DNA from: an uncultured Planctomycetaceae bacterium
Lineage (GTDB): Bacteria > Planctomycetota > Planctomycetia > Planctomycetales > Planctomycetaceae
Direction of reading: 5' to 3'
NCBI GenBank assembly: GCA_943787265.1
Contig: CALSLT010000041.1
Span: forward strand, 62,001-126,000
DNA: 64,000 bases
Shown: piece by piece, positions 26,301 through 34,571 of the stretch
Numbering within the stretch: the first letter of the stretch is position 1
Layout: every line of letters starts with the position of its first letter
Made by a program: the position numbers and the translations under genes
The notes under the pieces: model-generated
Told to the model about the DNA's origin: nothing
Seen by the model: the letters and a program-made list of their open reading frames with translations, nothing else
The model's database searches: none

Positions 26301-28370
26301 TACGTCGACGGCAACGATATTACCGGAGCAAATCAGGTCATCTTTGATCTGGTACTCATGCTCAGCCGTCGGGAACCATCAGAGATTGTTGGCTCGCGGG
26401 CCCAATTCGAGAAATGGACTCGTCAGGCAAAGCGATCGATTACGCGAAAGATCGGGTACGTCGCCCTCGTGACCGCCGATCAGTCCGTCGACAAAGCATG
26501 GACTCTTGCAGAACGGTCCACCCGTTCGCTGCGGGACTTTCTGGACGCAATTCAGATCATTTCTGATACCCAGCTTCGAGCATCGCTGCATTCGAGAGTC
26601 GAGCCGTTGCTTCACGGTCTGCCTGGCAAACTTGTCAAAGCGGCTGAGCAAGAGAAGGGAACGACCGCCCGGTACATTCGAATCGGTTTGCCTGGAAACG
26701 GCCGTGTTCTAACGCTGGCTGAAGTTGAAGTGCTGAGCGGTGGGAAGAACGTCGCTCGTCGAGGCAAAGCGAAGCAGTCCAGTACTGATTTCGGTGGAGT
26801 TGCGGCGCGAGCGATCGACGGCAACAAGGATGGAAGTTTTGGAAAGGGCGGCCAGACTCACACCAAAGGAAGCTCACGTGATCCCTGGTGGGAAGTGGAT
26901 CTTGGCCGGGAAGTTTCCGTCGAGTCGATTCGTGTCTGGACTCGTAGTGAGAACAACGGAAGTTACGTCGATCGGCTGAAAGGATTCTGGTTGACGGCGT
27001 TGGACTCTTCACGCAAACCCGTTTTTCAGGCAAGAGACAATGCGGCTCCGAAAGAAGTGGCGACGTTCGAGCTGGGGGCCAACTCGGCGGAGCTGATTCA
27101 GAGGGCAGCGATCAACGCGATCACGTACGTGCCTGGTCACGACTCGGAAACGTTCGCAACACTGTCTGGGTTTATCCAGAAGGGAGTGTCTCGGACGGCG
27201 GCCGCGCGTGGGATTCAGAGAATCCCTCGGTCTCGATGGTCGAAGGACGAGGCCGCGATCAGGCCGCTGATTAATTCGCTAGTTGCCTACGTCAAAGGCG
27301 TTGATGCCACGGAGCGTGCCACGATCGGAGCTCGGACGTCTCTCCAACTGGCAAACGACCTGGCTGGGCAACTACCGGCGGGGAAAGCGAAAATGATCCG
27401 CGTAGAGATTGGAGATTTGGGAGTCCGCATCATCACGATTCGGACCGTGCCGCATCGGATGAGGTACGACCGTCCGGAGATCGTCGTTCAGGCTGGAAAG
27501 CCGTTCGAACTGGTTCTCGAAAACACGGACATCATGCCGCACAACCTGTTGGTCACGACGCCTGGCAAGATGATGGAAGTTGCTCAGTTGGCTGAGCGAA
27601 TGGCAACGTCGCCGGATGCTTTTGCAAAAGGCTTCGTGCCGGAGTCTAAAGAGATTCTGCACACGACGAAGCTGCTGCAGGCAGGTGAAACGGAACGCCT
27701 GGTGATCGTCGCCCCAAGTCAGGCCGGCGATTACCCATACGTCTGCACCTTCCCCGGCCACTGGCGGACGATGGCCGGCGTCATGCACGTTGTTTCGGAT
27801 GTTGATGCCTACCTCGCGAAGAACCCGATTGCTGAGCCGACCGAAGTTGGCGAAGTTCGACCGTTCGTTCGAGACTGGAAATTCGACGAACTGTCGGAGC
27901 AGGTCGCAAGCATGAAGGGGCGATCGTTTTCCAACGGAAAGAAACTCTTCACGACGGTTGCGTGTTTCGCGTGTCATCAGATGAAGGAAGTCGGCGGTCG
28001 AGTCGGTCCGGATCTGGCGAAGCTCGAAGCAAAGAAGGATCGCCTGCACGTATTGAAGTCGATCATTGATCCTTCAAAAGAGATCGACAAGAAGTTTCAA
28101 GGCTGGGTCGTCGTGACCGATGCCGGCAAGCAGCTTATCGGTATGAAGGTCGCCGAAGACGACAAGTCCGTAACGCTGATGCCGAATCCGCTCGGCATCG
28201 AAAACTGCGAACCGATTGTCATTCCGAAAGACGAGATCGACATCATGCAGCCATCGCCGATTTCCCTGATGCCTGCGAAACTGCTCAACACGATGTCACT
28301 TGAAGAAGTTCTCGACCTGATTGCCTACATCGATGCCAAAGGCAACCCAAACGATACGGTCTTCAAATGA
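23376..28370 (+). CDS. Multidomain PVC-type propeller, discoidin, cupredoxin and cytochrome c protein
   Basis: A 1664-aa exported protein; GGAAGG precedes the ATG at 23376 and a signal peptide ends near residue 30. Domains in order: an SGNH-hydrolase-like domain (about 40-245) whose block I reads FIGGALAE and whose last block reads NGIHLS, so the catalytic Ser and Asp appear lost; a PVC-type beta-propeller (about 354-690; DGYEINLFASE, DTDGDGKAD twice); HEAT-like helical repeats (about 700-960); an F5/8 type C domain (about 1100-1238); a cupredoxin (about 1348-1475) with copper ligands in PHNLL and CTFPGHWRTM; and a cytochrome c domain with CFACH (about 1528) and a distal Met-rich tail. Likely role: binding polymers and passing electrons, perhaps in sugar oxidation. 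A stop-start overlap couples it to the next gene. Confidence 0.9.
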   Translation: MKSLLVHSSMLGAATVAMFFHGLVTSADAAGVVQLKKGDNVVFIGGALAEREQYFGHIEAQIHALHPELNLAVRDQGFTADEVRFRPRSLDFGEPDKHLTLVRADVIFAFFGFAESFNGEAGLATFEQELRDFIAHAATQNYSGDGAPQVVLCSPIAHENLNNSNLPDGSASNPNLELYTKTMAKVAAETKTPFIDLFSLSLELYGANKAPLTFNGIHLSEDGYKVFAPAFAEAAFGKSAPQSAITKEMMAEIAEKDFQYFHRYRAVNGFYIYGGRSRRDNGNPPFTDEYVLENERGKLDEMCAVVDKRIWAAAQGKPLSGPVDYSGTRQLYDVPTNFKNPVNILPPEEAIKKFTVADGYEINLFASEVEFPDLENPVNFTFDAKGRLWVATMPSYPQYQPPNKPDDKLLVFEDTDGDGKADKQSVFADGLHLPTGFEVGDGGAYVAQEPNLVHLVDTDGDGKADERNIVMGGFDSGDSHHAIGAFVWGPGGGVYMHEGTFHITQVETPYGPTRNGHGAVYRFDPTRQKLETFVSYNFANPWGHCWDRWGQNFVADASGGANYFGTAFSMRTQNFAGQDDFGPFKFVYRKQMNQFFKKRVRPTAGCELVSSRHFPPEAQGNYLLNNCIGFQGVLQHTVKDAGSGFEGEEIDPILFSSDRNFRPTDIQFGPDGALYIVDWFNPLVGHMQHNLRDPNRDHTHGRIWRITYPGRPLLKNQDLTKLSIPELLEQLKSPEDRVRHRTRIQLREFPADDVAVALQTWVKNLNATDKDCEHNLLEALWVCQHHNTAANNDSKIREFSQSLLEGRLTSKDARARAAAVRVVSHWRDLFSHDDVIAWLHKAANDEHPRVRLEAIRAASWVNTSAAAEVALQAVNHERDYYIDYALEEVIRGLEPVWKSAISSGEAFAADNPAGIDYILGSIPTADLSKLPKSAPVYLAMLTRPGIREQQRSNALAGLAAEKNSNELAELTGAIEYVDGNDITGANQVIFDLVLMLSRREPSEIVGSRAQFEKWTRQAKRSITRKIGYVALVTADQSVDKAWTLAERSTRSLRDFLDAIQIISDTQLRASLHSRVEPLLHGLPGKLVKAAEQEKGTTARYIRIGLPGNGRVLTLAEVEVLSGGKNVARRGKAKQSSTDFGGVAARAIDGNKDGSFGKGGQTHTKGSSRDPWWEVDLGREVSVESIRVWTRSENNGSYVDRLKGFWLTALDSSRKPVFQARDNAAPKEVATFELGANSAELIQRAAINAITYVPGHDSETFATLSGFIQKGVSRTAAARGIQRIPRSRWSKDEAAIRPLINSLVAYVKGVDATERATIGARTSLQLANDLAGQLPAGKAKMIRVEIGDLGVRIITIRTVPHRMRYDRPEIVVQAGKPFELVLENTDIMPHNLLVTTPGKMMEVAQLAERMATSPDAFAKGFVPESKEILHTTKLLQAGETERLVIVAPSQAGDYPYVCTFPGHWRTMAGVMHVVSDVDAYLAKNPIAEPTEVGEVRPFVRDWKFDELSEQVASMKGRSFSNGKKLFTTVACFACHQMKEVGGRVGPDLAKLEAKKDRLHVLKSIIDPSKEIDKKFQGWVVVTDAGKQLIGMKVAEDDKSVTLMPNPLGIENCEPIVIPKDEIDIMQPSPISLMPAKLLNTMSLEEVLDLIAYIDAKGNPNDTVFK

Positions 28371-28816
28371 GTTTGATCAGAGAAGTTCATTGGTATGAAG
28401 ACGCGGAGCCGCCAAAAGTTTGTGCTTGGTGTGGGGAGTCGCTCAAGGAAGGGGAAGTTTTTGTCTTTGAAGTTGAATCCGAAGCAATTCGTACTGGTGA
28501 AGTTGCACTGGTTGAGCATGAGTCGCTGATTGGATTCGCTGGTTTGCACGCAGCATGTGAGGAGTGTCGCCGAGGAATCGTCGCGAACGACGAAAAGGAG
28601 TTGGATGACCTCGACCGTGTAAATGTTAAGTTGCGAAGAGCGACCAAGTGGTGGTTGTTACTGGCTGGAGCATTTCTATTCGGGAAAGCGTCCACTGATT
28701 CTGGGAGTGTTTGGCTTCCTCTTGTTCTGTTTACGGTCATCGCAGTGTGTGCGGTCGCCACGTTTATGGCGTTGAAGCGACTAATTGAGTACTTGCAGTC
28801 AAGATTCGATATCTAA
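28367..28816 (+). CDS. Small membrane protein with N-terminal Cys-pair motif
   Basis: A 149-aa protein starting at an ATGA overlap with the propeller/cytochrome gene, so the two are translationally coupled. The N-terminal part has CAWCGESL and CEECRRG, four Cys that could form a zinc ribbon. Two adjacent hydrophobic helices follow (KWWLLLAGAFLFG and VWLPLVLFTVIAVCAVATFM), then a short basic tail. No known family is recognised. Its coupling to a heme- and copper-containing exported protein suggests a role in that protein's assembly or membrane association, which is inference only. Confidence 0.65.
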   Translation: MSLIREVHWYEDAEPPKVCAWCGESLKEGEVFVFEVESEAIRTGEVALVEHESLIGFAGLHAACEECRRGIVANDEKELDDLDRVNVKLRRATKWWLLLAGAFLFGKASTDSGSVWLPLVLFTVIAVCAVATFMALKRLIEYLQSRFDI

Positions 28817-28862
28817 TTGATGCATTTCTTTTGGCAACTACATGGAAATTTGAGGTTTACTT

Positions 28863-29888
28863 ATGCCAAAGTCTTTCCGTTTGAGTAAAACGATCTGCAT
28901 AGCGCTACTCTGTTTCGGCTTGCACTCCTTTAGGATGGCTGGAGCAAGTGAGCTTGGTCTGGCGTTCTGGAATGTCGAGAACCTGTTTGACACGGTTGAC
29001 GACCCGAAGACTGAAGGCGACGAAGAGTTTACTCCGGGAGAACCAAAAGCCTGGACGAAGACTCGGCTTGAGCTGAAGCTGACGAATCTTGTCCGCGTGA
29101 TTGGTGATATGAATTCAGGGCAGGGGCCGGATGTTCTGGGGCTTTGCGAAATTGAAAATCGAGCCGTCCTGGAATTGCTGGTTGAGCGATTGAACAAGGC
29201 TGGACGCAAGTACGAGATCGTGCATGAAGACTCGCCGAGTTACCGGGGAATCGACTGTGCGTTGATCTACGATCCGAAGACGGTGAAACTCGATCGGTCA
29301 CGGATTCACACCGTCAAGAAGTTCGCGACTCGCGACATTCTAGAAGCTCGTTTCACGAGTGGCGGCAAGCCGTTCTTCGTTTTCGTGAATCACTGGCCGT
29401 CTCGATACAACGACGATAGTCACCGAATCGAAGTTGCGTCAGTACTTCGAAAGCGAGTCGATCAGCTGTTGAAGAGCAACGCCGCCGTCGACTTCGCGAT
29501 CCTGGGCGACCTGAACGATACCCCGGCGAACGTCTCGGTTGGCAAGACGCTACGAACCTGGGGAAATCCTGACGAGCTTCGTCCGGGTGTGTTGTTCAAT
29601 TCGATGTGGAAGTTTCACGAAAAAGGTGATGCCGGCACCTACGTCTATAAAAACAAATGGGACGTGCTGGACCACATTATTCTGTCGCCGGGCATGCTCG
29701 ATGGTCAGAGCGTCGACTGGGTTCGAGATTCGACTCGTCGAGTCATGGCGGATTATCAGATGTTCGTATCGACAAGGCCCGGCTCGATTCCGCGTCCTTC
29801 ACGCAGTTATCTCGGGCCGCGTTTCTTCGGCAACGGATACTCGGATCATTTGCCTGTGGAATGTCGCCTGAAAGTTGCTGCCGACTGA
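28863..29888 (+). CDS. Exported endonuclease/exonuclease/phosphatase-family hydrolase
   Basis: A 341-aa metal-dependent hydrolase of the EEP superfamily (DNase I, sphingomyelinase and inositol phosphatase fold). The signal peptide is ICIALLCFGLHSFRMAGASE. Core motifs are LAFWNVENLFDT (metal-binding Asn and the start of strand 1), LGLCEIENRAV (catalytic Glu), VNHWPSR (His), AILGDLNDTPAN (Asp-x-Asn) and a late YSDHLPV (Asp-His pair). All hallmark residues are present, so it should be active. WNVENLF- and GDLNDTP-type proteins are commonly secreted nucleases or phosphodiesterases. It is 46 bases downstream of the small membrane protein and may belong to the same transcript. Confidence 0.88.
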   Translation: MPKSFRLSKTICIALLCFGLHSFRMAGASELGLAFWNVENLFDTVDDPKTEGDEEFTPGEPKAWTKTRLELKLTNLVRVIGDMNSGQGPDVLGLCEIENRAVLELLVERLNKAGRKYEIVHEDSPSYRGIDCALIYDPKTVKLDRSRIHTVKKFATRDILEARFTSGGKPFFVFVNHWPSRYNDDSHRIEVASVLRKRVDQLLKSNAAVDFAILGDLNDTPANVSVGKTLRTWGNPDELRPGVLFNSMWKFHEKGDAGTYVYKNKWDVLDHIILSPGMLDGQSVDWVRDSTRRVMADYQMFVSTRPGSIPRPSRSYLGPRFFGNGYSDHLPVECRLKVAAD

Positions 29889-29920
29889 GCAGGGAGAACG
29901 TTTCACGACGGGTGAATGCG

Positions 29921-29984
29921 GTAGGGTGCGTCTTGACGCACCACGAGTCAGCGATTTCGGGTGGTGCGTCGAGACGCACCCTAC
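29921..29984. repeat. Inverted repeat, GTAGGGTGCGTC family
   Basis: Arms of 24 bases at 29921-29944 and 29961-29984 pair at 23 of 24 positions around a 16-base loop. It lies 33 bases past the hydrolase stop, between convergent genes, and could end transcription or protect 3' ends in both directions. Confidence 0.85.
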
Positions 29985-30047
29985 GGCACTGGTTCAGCCT
30001 GTTCGGCAGATCGATTAGAGAGGGAGAAGCGACAGGCAGGAATATCC

Positions 30048-30119
30048 AATATCGAACAAGGAATGTCGAAATTTGAAGTTGTCAAAAACTTCGTCCTTGG
30101 ACATTCCTTGTTCGATATT
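30048..30119. repeat. Inverted repeat, CGAACAAGGAATGTC family
   Basis: Perfect 20-base arms at 30048-30067 and 30100-30119 enclose a 32-base loop, which itself contains gaagtt/aacttc. It ends 17 bases before the protease stop codon (minus strand), back to back with the previous element. Two unrelated palindromes therefore fill one 247-base convergent gap. Confidence 0.88.
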
Positions 30120-30135
30120 TGTTATTCAATTGCGC

Positions 30136-31503
30136 TTAGCGGAAGCTTCCGACGGGCAGATGGCCCCACAGTGTTTCGTCGCCACGGAGCACGTAGAACT
30201 TCAGTGGCGAGAACGTGTTCAACTGTGGATGCTCGATCACGTACTTCACGTTTTCGAAGGTGATCGATTCCCAAAGGTGCAGTCCGACCAGAATGTCTCC
30301 CTGCTGGATGCCATTCAGAGCTGCCGGGCCGCCGTCTCGAACCTGGGTGACTCGCATCCCGCCTCGGTAACGCGGGCCGACCAGCGATCGCTCGTTCGAT
30401 GCAAGCTGATTCAAGCGGATACCGAACATACGGTAGAGGGCGTCGTTGGTGCCGTCGTTCGAGCTGTTGTTGGCTCGGACGATGGTTCCGTATGCCGATG
30501 CTGGTCGGTCAGCGGCGTTGCCAACGCTCAGTGCCAGTTCCTGATTCTTTCCGGACCGTCTGACTGAGAGTTTCAGAGACTCGCCAGGTTTCTTGCCCAG
30601 GCACGCTCGTTCAAAGTCTGCGGCGTCGGCAACCTTGGTTGAGCCAGCCGTCATGATCACGTCACCAGGCTTCAGGCCAGCTTTGGCGGCGGGACTGTCT
30701 GGAATCAGGTTTTCAACGATCAGCTTGCGATCGCTGGCCGATTTAACGTCGGTCGATACCAGGCCGTGCCATGTCTGACTCAGCTTTTCGACATTCAACA
30801 GCTCGGCGATAATTTTGCGAGCGTCGTCGATGGGAATCGCAAAACCGATTCGCTGTGCACCGGCTCGAATGGCGACGTTGATGCCGATGACTTCTCCGTC
30901 CAGATTGATCAGCGGTCCGCCGCTGTTTCCCGGATTGATGCTGGCGTCAGTCTGGATGAGATTTCGGTAAGACTGTTTCTCGTTGACTTCAACGTCTCGT
31001 GACAACTGGCTGATGATGCCGGTCGTCATCGTGTTCTCGTATCCGTAGGCGTTGCCGACGGCGATGACCGATTCGCCAAGCATGAGGTCTGACGAGGTTC
31101 CCAAAGGCATGACATTAAGTGATCGAGTTGGGTTGATCTTGATGATTGCCAGATCGTGCTTGCGGTCGAAGGAAACGACCTGAGCTGTATAAGCAGAGCC
31201 GTCATACGTTGTGACTCGTAGCGAGTCGACGCCTTCAACGACGTGATGGTTGGTGACGATGTAGCCTCGTTCGTCAATAATGACGCCCGTGCCCATGCCG
31301 TTAATCTTCCGTCCCTGACTCGATGAGAACAGAGAGCCGGAATCGTCGGCCGTTTTCTCGCTGTGGATGTTAGCCACGGCGGATTGAGCGCGACGAATTG
31401 CCTTGACCACTGCCGTTTCGCGAACCGACCCCGCCTGTGCGGGAACAGTTGAGAGCGTCAGGACAATGGCACACAGGCCGAGTTTAAAAATGCGGTTGAT
31501 CAT
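30136..31503 (-). CDS. Periplasmic Deg/HtrA-type serine protease with two PDZ domains
   Basis: A 455-aa S1C-family protease for quality control of exported proteins. The ATG at 31503 is chosen because it opens a signal peptide (FKLGLCAIVLTLSTVPAQA); the frame runs on upstream, but that stretch is Arg-rich. The catalytic triad is His87 (VTNHHVVEG), Asp117 (DRKHDLAII) and Ser194 (NPGNSGGPL). PDZ1 lies at about 235-330 (IPDSPAAKAGLKPGDVI) and PDZ2 at about 345-440 (VRDGGPAALNGIQQGDIL). The length is near that of DegP/DegQ. It is convergent with the EEP hydrolase. Confidence 0.93.
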   Translation of the reverse strand: MINRIFKLGLCAIVLTLSTVPAQAGSVRETAVVKAIRRAQSAVANIHSEKTADDSGSLFSSSQGRKINGMGTGVIIDERGYIVTNHHVVEGVDSLRVTTYDGSAYTAQVVSFDRKHDLAIIKINPTRSLNVMPLGTSSDLMLGESVIAVGNAYGYENTMTTGIISQLSRDVEVNEKQSYRNLIQTDASINPGNSGGPLINLDGEVIGINVAIRAGAQRIGFAIPIDDARKIIAELLNVEKLSQTWHGLVSTDVKSASDRKLIVENLIPDSPAAKAGLKPGDVIMTAGSTKVADAADFERACLGKKPGESLKLSVRRSGKNQELALSVGNAADRPASAYGTIVRANNSSNDGTNDALYRMFGIRLNQLASNERSLVGPRYRGGMRVTQVRDGGPAALNGIQQGDILVGLHLWESITFENVKYVIEHPQLNTFSPLKFYVLRGDETLWGHLPVGSFR

Positions 31504-31942
31504 ATGATGGCGTATCGATTGCAGGGCGATGCTCGAAACCCGACCCGGAAAATGGTGATCCTTCACCGGGGCCAGCCGCGACCTCCGTCTACTCCTCCGC
31601 GATCTGCTGGATCGGCCATCACCCATACGTCGCTTGAAGCCTCGAACAATGATGCGCACAACCCGCCTGAACTGACCTGAAGGCAGTCGAGGACGGGCTG
31701 TAACGATCAGGCAATCTGGATGCCGGAAAATTGAGCGGCGACTTGCTGACTTCACTCAAGAAGGGAAACCTGCATCGCGTGAGACGAGGCGTGCAGGTGT
31801 CCGATGCGCTTGCACTGGTTCAGGCAGGCGTCAAAATCCGGGACGTGTCGAATCGTGTCCGTTTTTTTTCGACGCGACCGCAATTCGACTGAAGCAGCAA
31901 GTTTTCGTACGCCACCCCGGATAACCGGTAGAAGTTGCCTGG
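31504..31942. other. Divergent intergenic region, no gene seen
   Basis: These 439 bases lie between the divergent protease and small TPR genes. A minus-strand frame continues the protease upstream to 31755 and encodes an Arg/Ser-rich stretch that I judge non-coding. A T8 run lies near 31861. I identified no clear promoter or structured RNA. Confidence 0.35.
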
Positions 31943-32248
31943 ATGCCCACTCGCGATCAGCTCTTAGCATTACTTGAGGCCAATCCCGCGGACGAGTTCC
32001 TGCAGTATTCCGTCGCGATGGCCTGCGCGAGTGAAGGGAACGAGGAAGAAGCAGCCGAACGCCTGAAGGCACTTTGCGTAGCCAGTCCGGACCATGTGTC
32101 GGCGTGGTTTCAGCGCGGCCAGATTCTCAACCGGTTGGATGAAACCGACGAAGCTCGCGAAGTTCTCGAGACCGGCATCGAGACTGCAAAGCGAGTCGGA
32201 GATTCACACGCCGAAGCCGAAATGCGAGCCTTCCTCGACATGATGTAA
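31943..32248 (+). CDS. Small tetratricopeptide protein
   Basis: A 101-aa soluble protein consisting almost entirely of helical TPR-like repeats (LLEANPADEFLQYSVAMACA, HVSAWFQRGQILNRLDETDEA, AREVLETGIETAKRVGD). No signal peptide is visible, so it should be cytoplasmic. Small proteins like this, with the opening TRDQLLALLEANP, occur widely in planctomycetes as stand-alone adaptors of unknown partner. It lies 151 bases upstream of the ECF sigma factor gene on the same strand, so co-transcription is possible but not shown. Confidence 0.75.
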   Translation: MPTRDQLLALLEANPADEFLQYSVAMACASEGNEEEAAERLKALCVASPDHVSAWFQRGQILNRLDETDEAREVLETGIETAKRVGDSHAEAEMRAFLDMM

Positions 32249-32332
32249 GAGGTTTGCCCTTTGCTCAGGTGCTGATCCAGTTGCCCCGGCATGTGACGTG
32301 GTAGCCGCAGCCGTTCCGAAGTATTTCAGGAA

Positions 32333-32355
32333 TTTATTCGGTCGGAATGAATAAA
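32333..32355. promoter_or_regulatory. Inverted repeat upstream of sigma factor gene
   Basis: TTTATTC (32333-32339) and GAATAAA (32349-32355) form perfect 7-base arms with a 9-base spacer, ending 44 bases before the sigma factor start codon. The position fits an operator or autoregulatory site. There is no direct evidence for a binding protein. Confidence 0.35.
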
Positions 32356-32399
32356 CTCCGTTCCGGGACAATACAGTCCTGTGAACTGAGGTTTGCCGC

Positions 32400-32921
32400 G
32401 TGGAGCACGATTCGGAAGCAATTCGGAAGTGTCTTGCTGGAGACATCAACTCGTTTCGTTCGCTTGTTGAGCGTTACGAACGTGAGGCGCTTGCACATGC
32501 GCGAACAATCGTTGGAAACGCGGAAGATTCGCGGGAGCTTGTGCAGGAAGCGTTTCTCGATGCCTTTCGGGCTCTGAAAAAATTTGACAGCTCACGGGAG
32601 TTCTATCCGTGGTTCTATGTCATCCTGCGAAATCGCTGTTACGGATGGCTCAAGTCGCGAGGCCGGTCAGTGACGCTAAGTCTGGAGTCGTGTCACAACG
32701 TGATCGTCACGTGCGAAACGAACGTGGGCAAAGAAGACATTGAAGAGGCCTTGTTGAGTCTTGGTGCTGAAGATCGAGAAATCATTCTACTCAAGTACAT
32801 CGACGGCCTGACTTATCGAAGCGTTGCCGAGCGGTTGGAAATCCCAATCGGCACGGTCATGAGTCGGCTTTATCACGCACGGCGTCGGCTTCGTGCGATT
32901 CTGGAATCAGCCGCGAATTGA
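32400..32921 (+). CDS. ECF-type RNA polymerase sigma factor
   Basis: A 173-aa sigma-70 family member with only regions 2 and 4. The start is GTG at 32400, with GAGG upstream. Region 2 spans about 15-80 (FRSLVERYEREALAHARTIV, SRELVQEAFLDAFRALKKF, PWFYVILRNRC). Region 4 spans about 115-165 (LGAEDREIILLKYIDGLTYRS followed by the recognition helix IPIGTVMSRLYHARRRL). It is followed 20 bases later by a zinc anti-sigma factor gene, the usual arrangement for a membrane-signalled regulator. Likely targets include its own operon and perhaps the LamG genes downstream, which is inference. Confidence 0.93.
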   Translation: MEHDSEAIRKCLAGDINSFRSLVERYEREALAHARTIVGNAEDSRELVQEAFLDAFRALKKFDSSREFYPWFYVILRNRCYGWLKSRGRSVTLSLESCHNVIVTCETNVGKEDIEEALLSLGAEDREIILLKYIDGLTYRSVAERLEIPIGTVMSRLYHARRRLRAILESAAN

Positions 32922-32941
32922 TTTGAGGTTCGGAGGTCCGC

Positions 32942-34487
32942 ATGAAAATTCCAATTGACTGCGAGCAGATCCGAATCTCCGCGATGGCTATTTCCGATGG
33001 GGAAGAGGGACCAATCCCGAGTACCCAGATCGATGAGCACGTTCGTGAATGTGCGGCGTGTCGCGAAGAGGTTGAGTTGCTATGTGATTCCTCGCCGTTG
33101 CCTCCGACCATTCGGCGAGCGAAATCGACGGAGAGCATTTGGCAGAGTCTGGAACTGCGACTGCATGAGTTGCCTTCTGCGGGCAGTGGTCCGAGCGTTG
33201 TGACGATCACCAGTGCCCGTCGAACAACAAGCGATTCAGTAGCGAGACGGCTCGCATTGTTCAGCACGGCTTCCTGCATTCTGGTGGCCGGTCTGATCTT
33301 CTGGTCGGTAAGTCAGTCTGCTTCTCGACGCTATTCGGATGGTGGAGACTTGTCGAATTCGCTGCTGGTTACGATCAGCGAGTCAGCCCCTGGTGGCCTG
33401 GACGATTCAGCAGAAGAAGAGTTCGTGACACGGACGCCGTTTAGCGACGAGACCGACGCAGACGATATCGCGCTCGCGGTTGTTGATGGAACGTTCAAAC
33501 GCGAGGGAACACGTTTTGTCCGGATGAGACTTGTGAGTGCCTATAAAGGTCGCATCCCAGTTGGTCATCTCAAGGAAGGCCAGCAGCAGTCTTTTTATGT
33601 GGAAAGCAGATTGCCCCTGGAATCGGCTGAATTGTTTGTGCCTGGCAATCGTCTGGGTTTGTATCTGGATGGAAACGTTGATTGTGGTTGGACGGTGACA
33701 TCGATTCGTGATCTGGCAGACGAGGAAGAATCCTGGCACGCGAATGTCGAGCGTTTCTGCGATGTGCTTCTGGCATGTGAGACAGACGATTCTGCGGCGA
33801 GGTATCAGGAGTTACTGGCGACTGCCGATTCGGTGCTGCTCGATGCTCCGGCGTATTATGCGCTGATGGCTCATTCCTGTCCGCATGCTGAGGAAGCCGT
33901 CCGCCCGCTTTGGCATCAGGCGATTGCAATGCACTTTCCTCAGCAGAGCTCAGGCTTGCCAGGTGGTGGCGGTGGCTTCGTCGGGGGCCGGTGCGAACGA
34001 TGATGATGATGCGGGACAAGTTTACGCTGCCGACCAGCAACCGGGCGGTCAGCAGGCACCCGGTACGGTTCAGAAAGAAATGCCACCGAGCATTTTCGAA
34101 GCATTCCAACGGGAGGAGATCTCTCCGCCTTTGGCTGTGGCCCAGGTTCTGGCCCGCATTCATGATCATGAGTCGGCCGAATCAGTCCTTCAATACGCGA
34201 TGGGACTGCCGTCCGGTGTGCGAGCTGACTACTTCGATTTGCTTCCCGATCTCTGCCGGGATGCCGATCCTCAATTTATTCGCACGACACGGGACTCGCT
34301 CGCGTCGCTTTTGAGTGAAAGAGATGAATCACCGGTGGCTGCCGAACTTCCGGTGCCGGAGAGGGATTCCAAAGAGGATGTCCGAGACACAGTGATTCAT
34401 GCTTCTGATCAGGGGAGCGATCACGAAAGGGTGAAGGCTGCGATTGACCAACTGGAGACGCTGCTCGACGCTCGGATTGCCGAGTAG
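32942..34487 (+). CDS. Transmembrane zinc anti-sigma factor, one frameshift
   Basis: A GGAGG site precedes the ATG at 32942. The N-terminal cytoplasmic domain carries the ZAS motif HVRECAAC (HxxxCxxC), which binds the partner sigma factor. One transmembrane helix follows (LALFSTASCILVAGLIFW, about 102-120), then an extracytoplasmic region. The frame stops at 34003, just after a Gly-rich stretch, but a coding-like frame (ANDDDDAGQVYAADQQPGG onward) continues to 34487. Dropping one G from the G5 run at 33983-33987 joins them into about 514 aa. The alternative is two genes, with the second starting near 34081. The sensor region contains a Gly/Asp/Gln-rich linker and a helical C-terminus. The signal sensed is unknown. 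Confidence 0.8.
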
Positions 34488-34523
34488 CGACCCTGCAAGC
34501 AAGAGATGACTCTTAATCATACT

Positions 34524-34545
34524 GGAACGTCACGATCATTGGTTA
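34524..34545 (+). promoter_or_regulatory. Possible ECF-type promoter before first LamG gene
   Basis: GGAAC at 34524-34528 followed about 12 bases later by GGTTAT resembles the -35 GGAAC and a -10 element of ECF-type promoters, 27-48 bases before the LamG start codon. No equivalent is obvious before the second LamG gene. Spacing and -10 match are only approximate. Confidence 0.25.
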
Positions 34546-34571
34546 TGTAACATTTCGACTGGAGAAGAATC

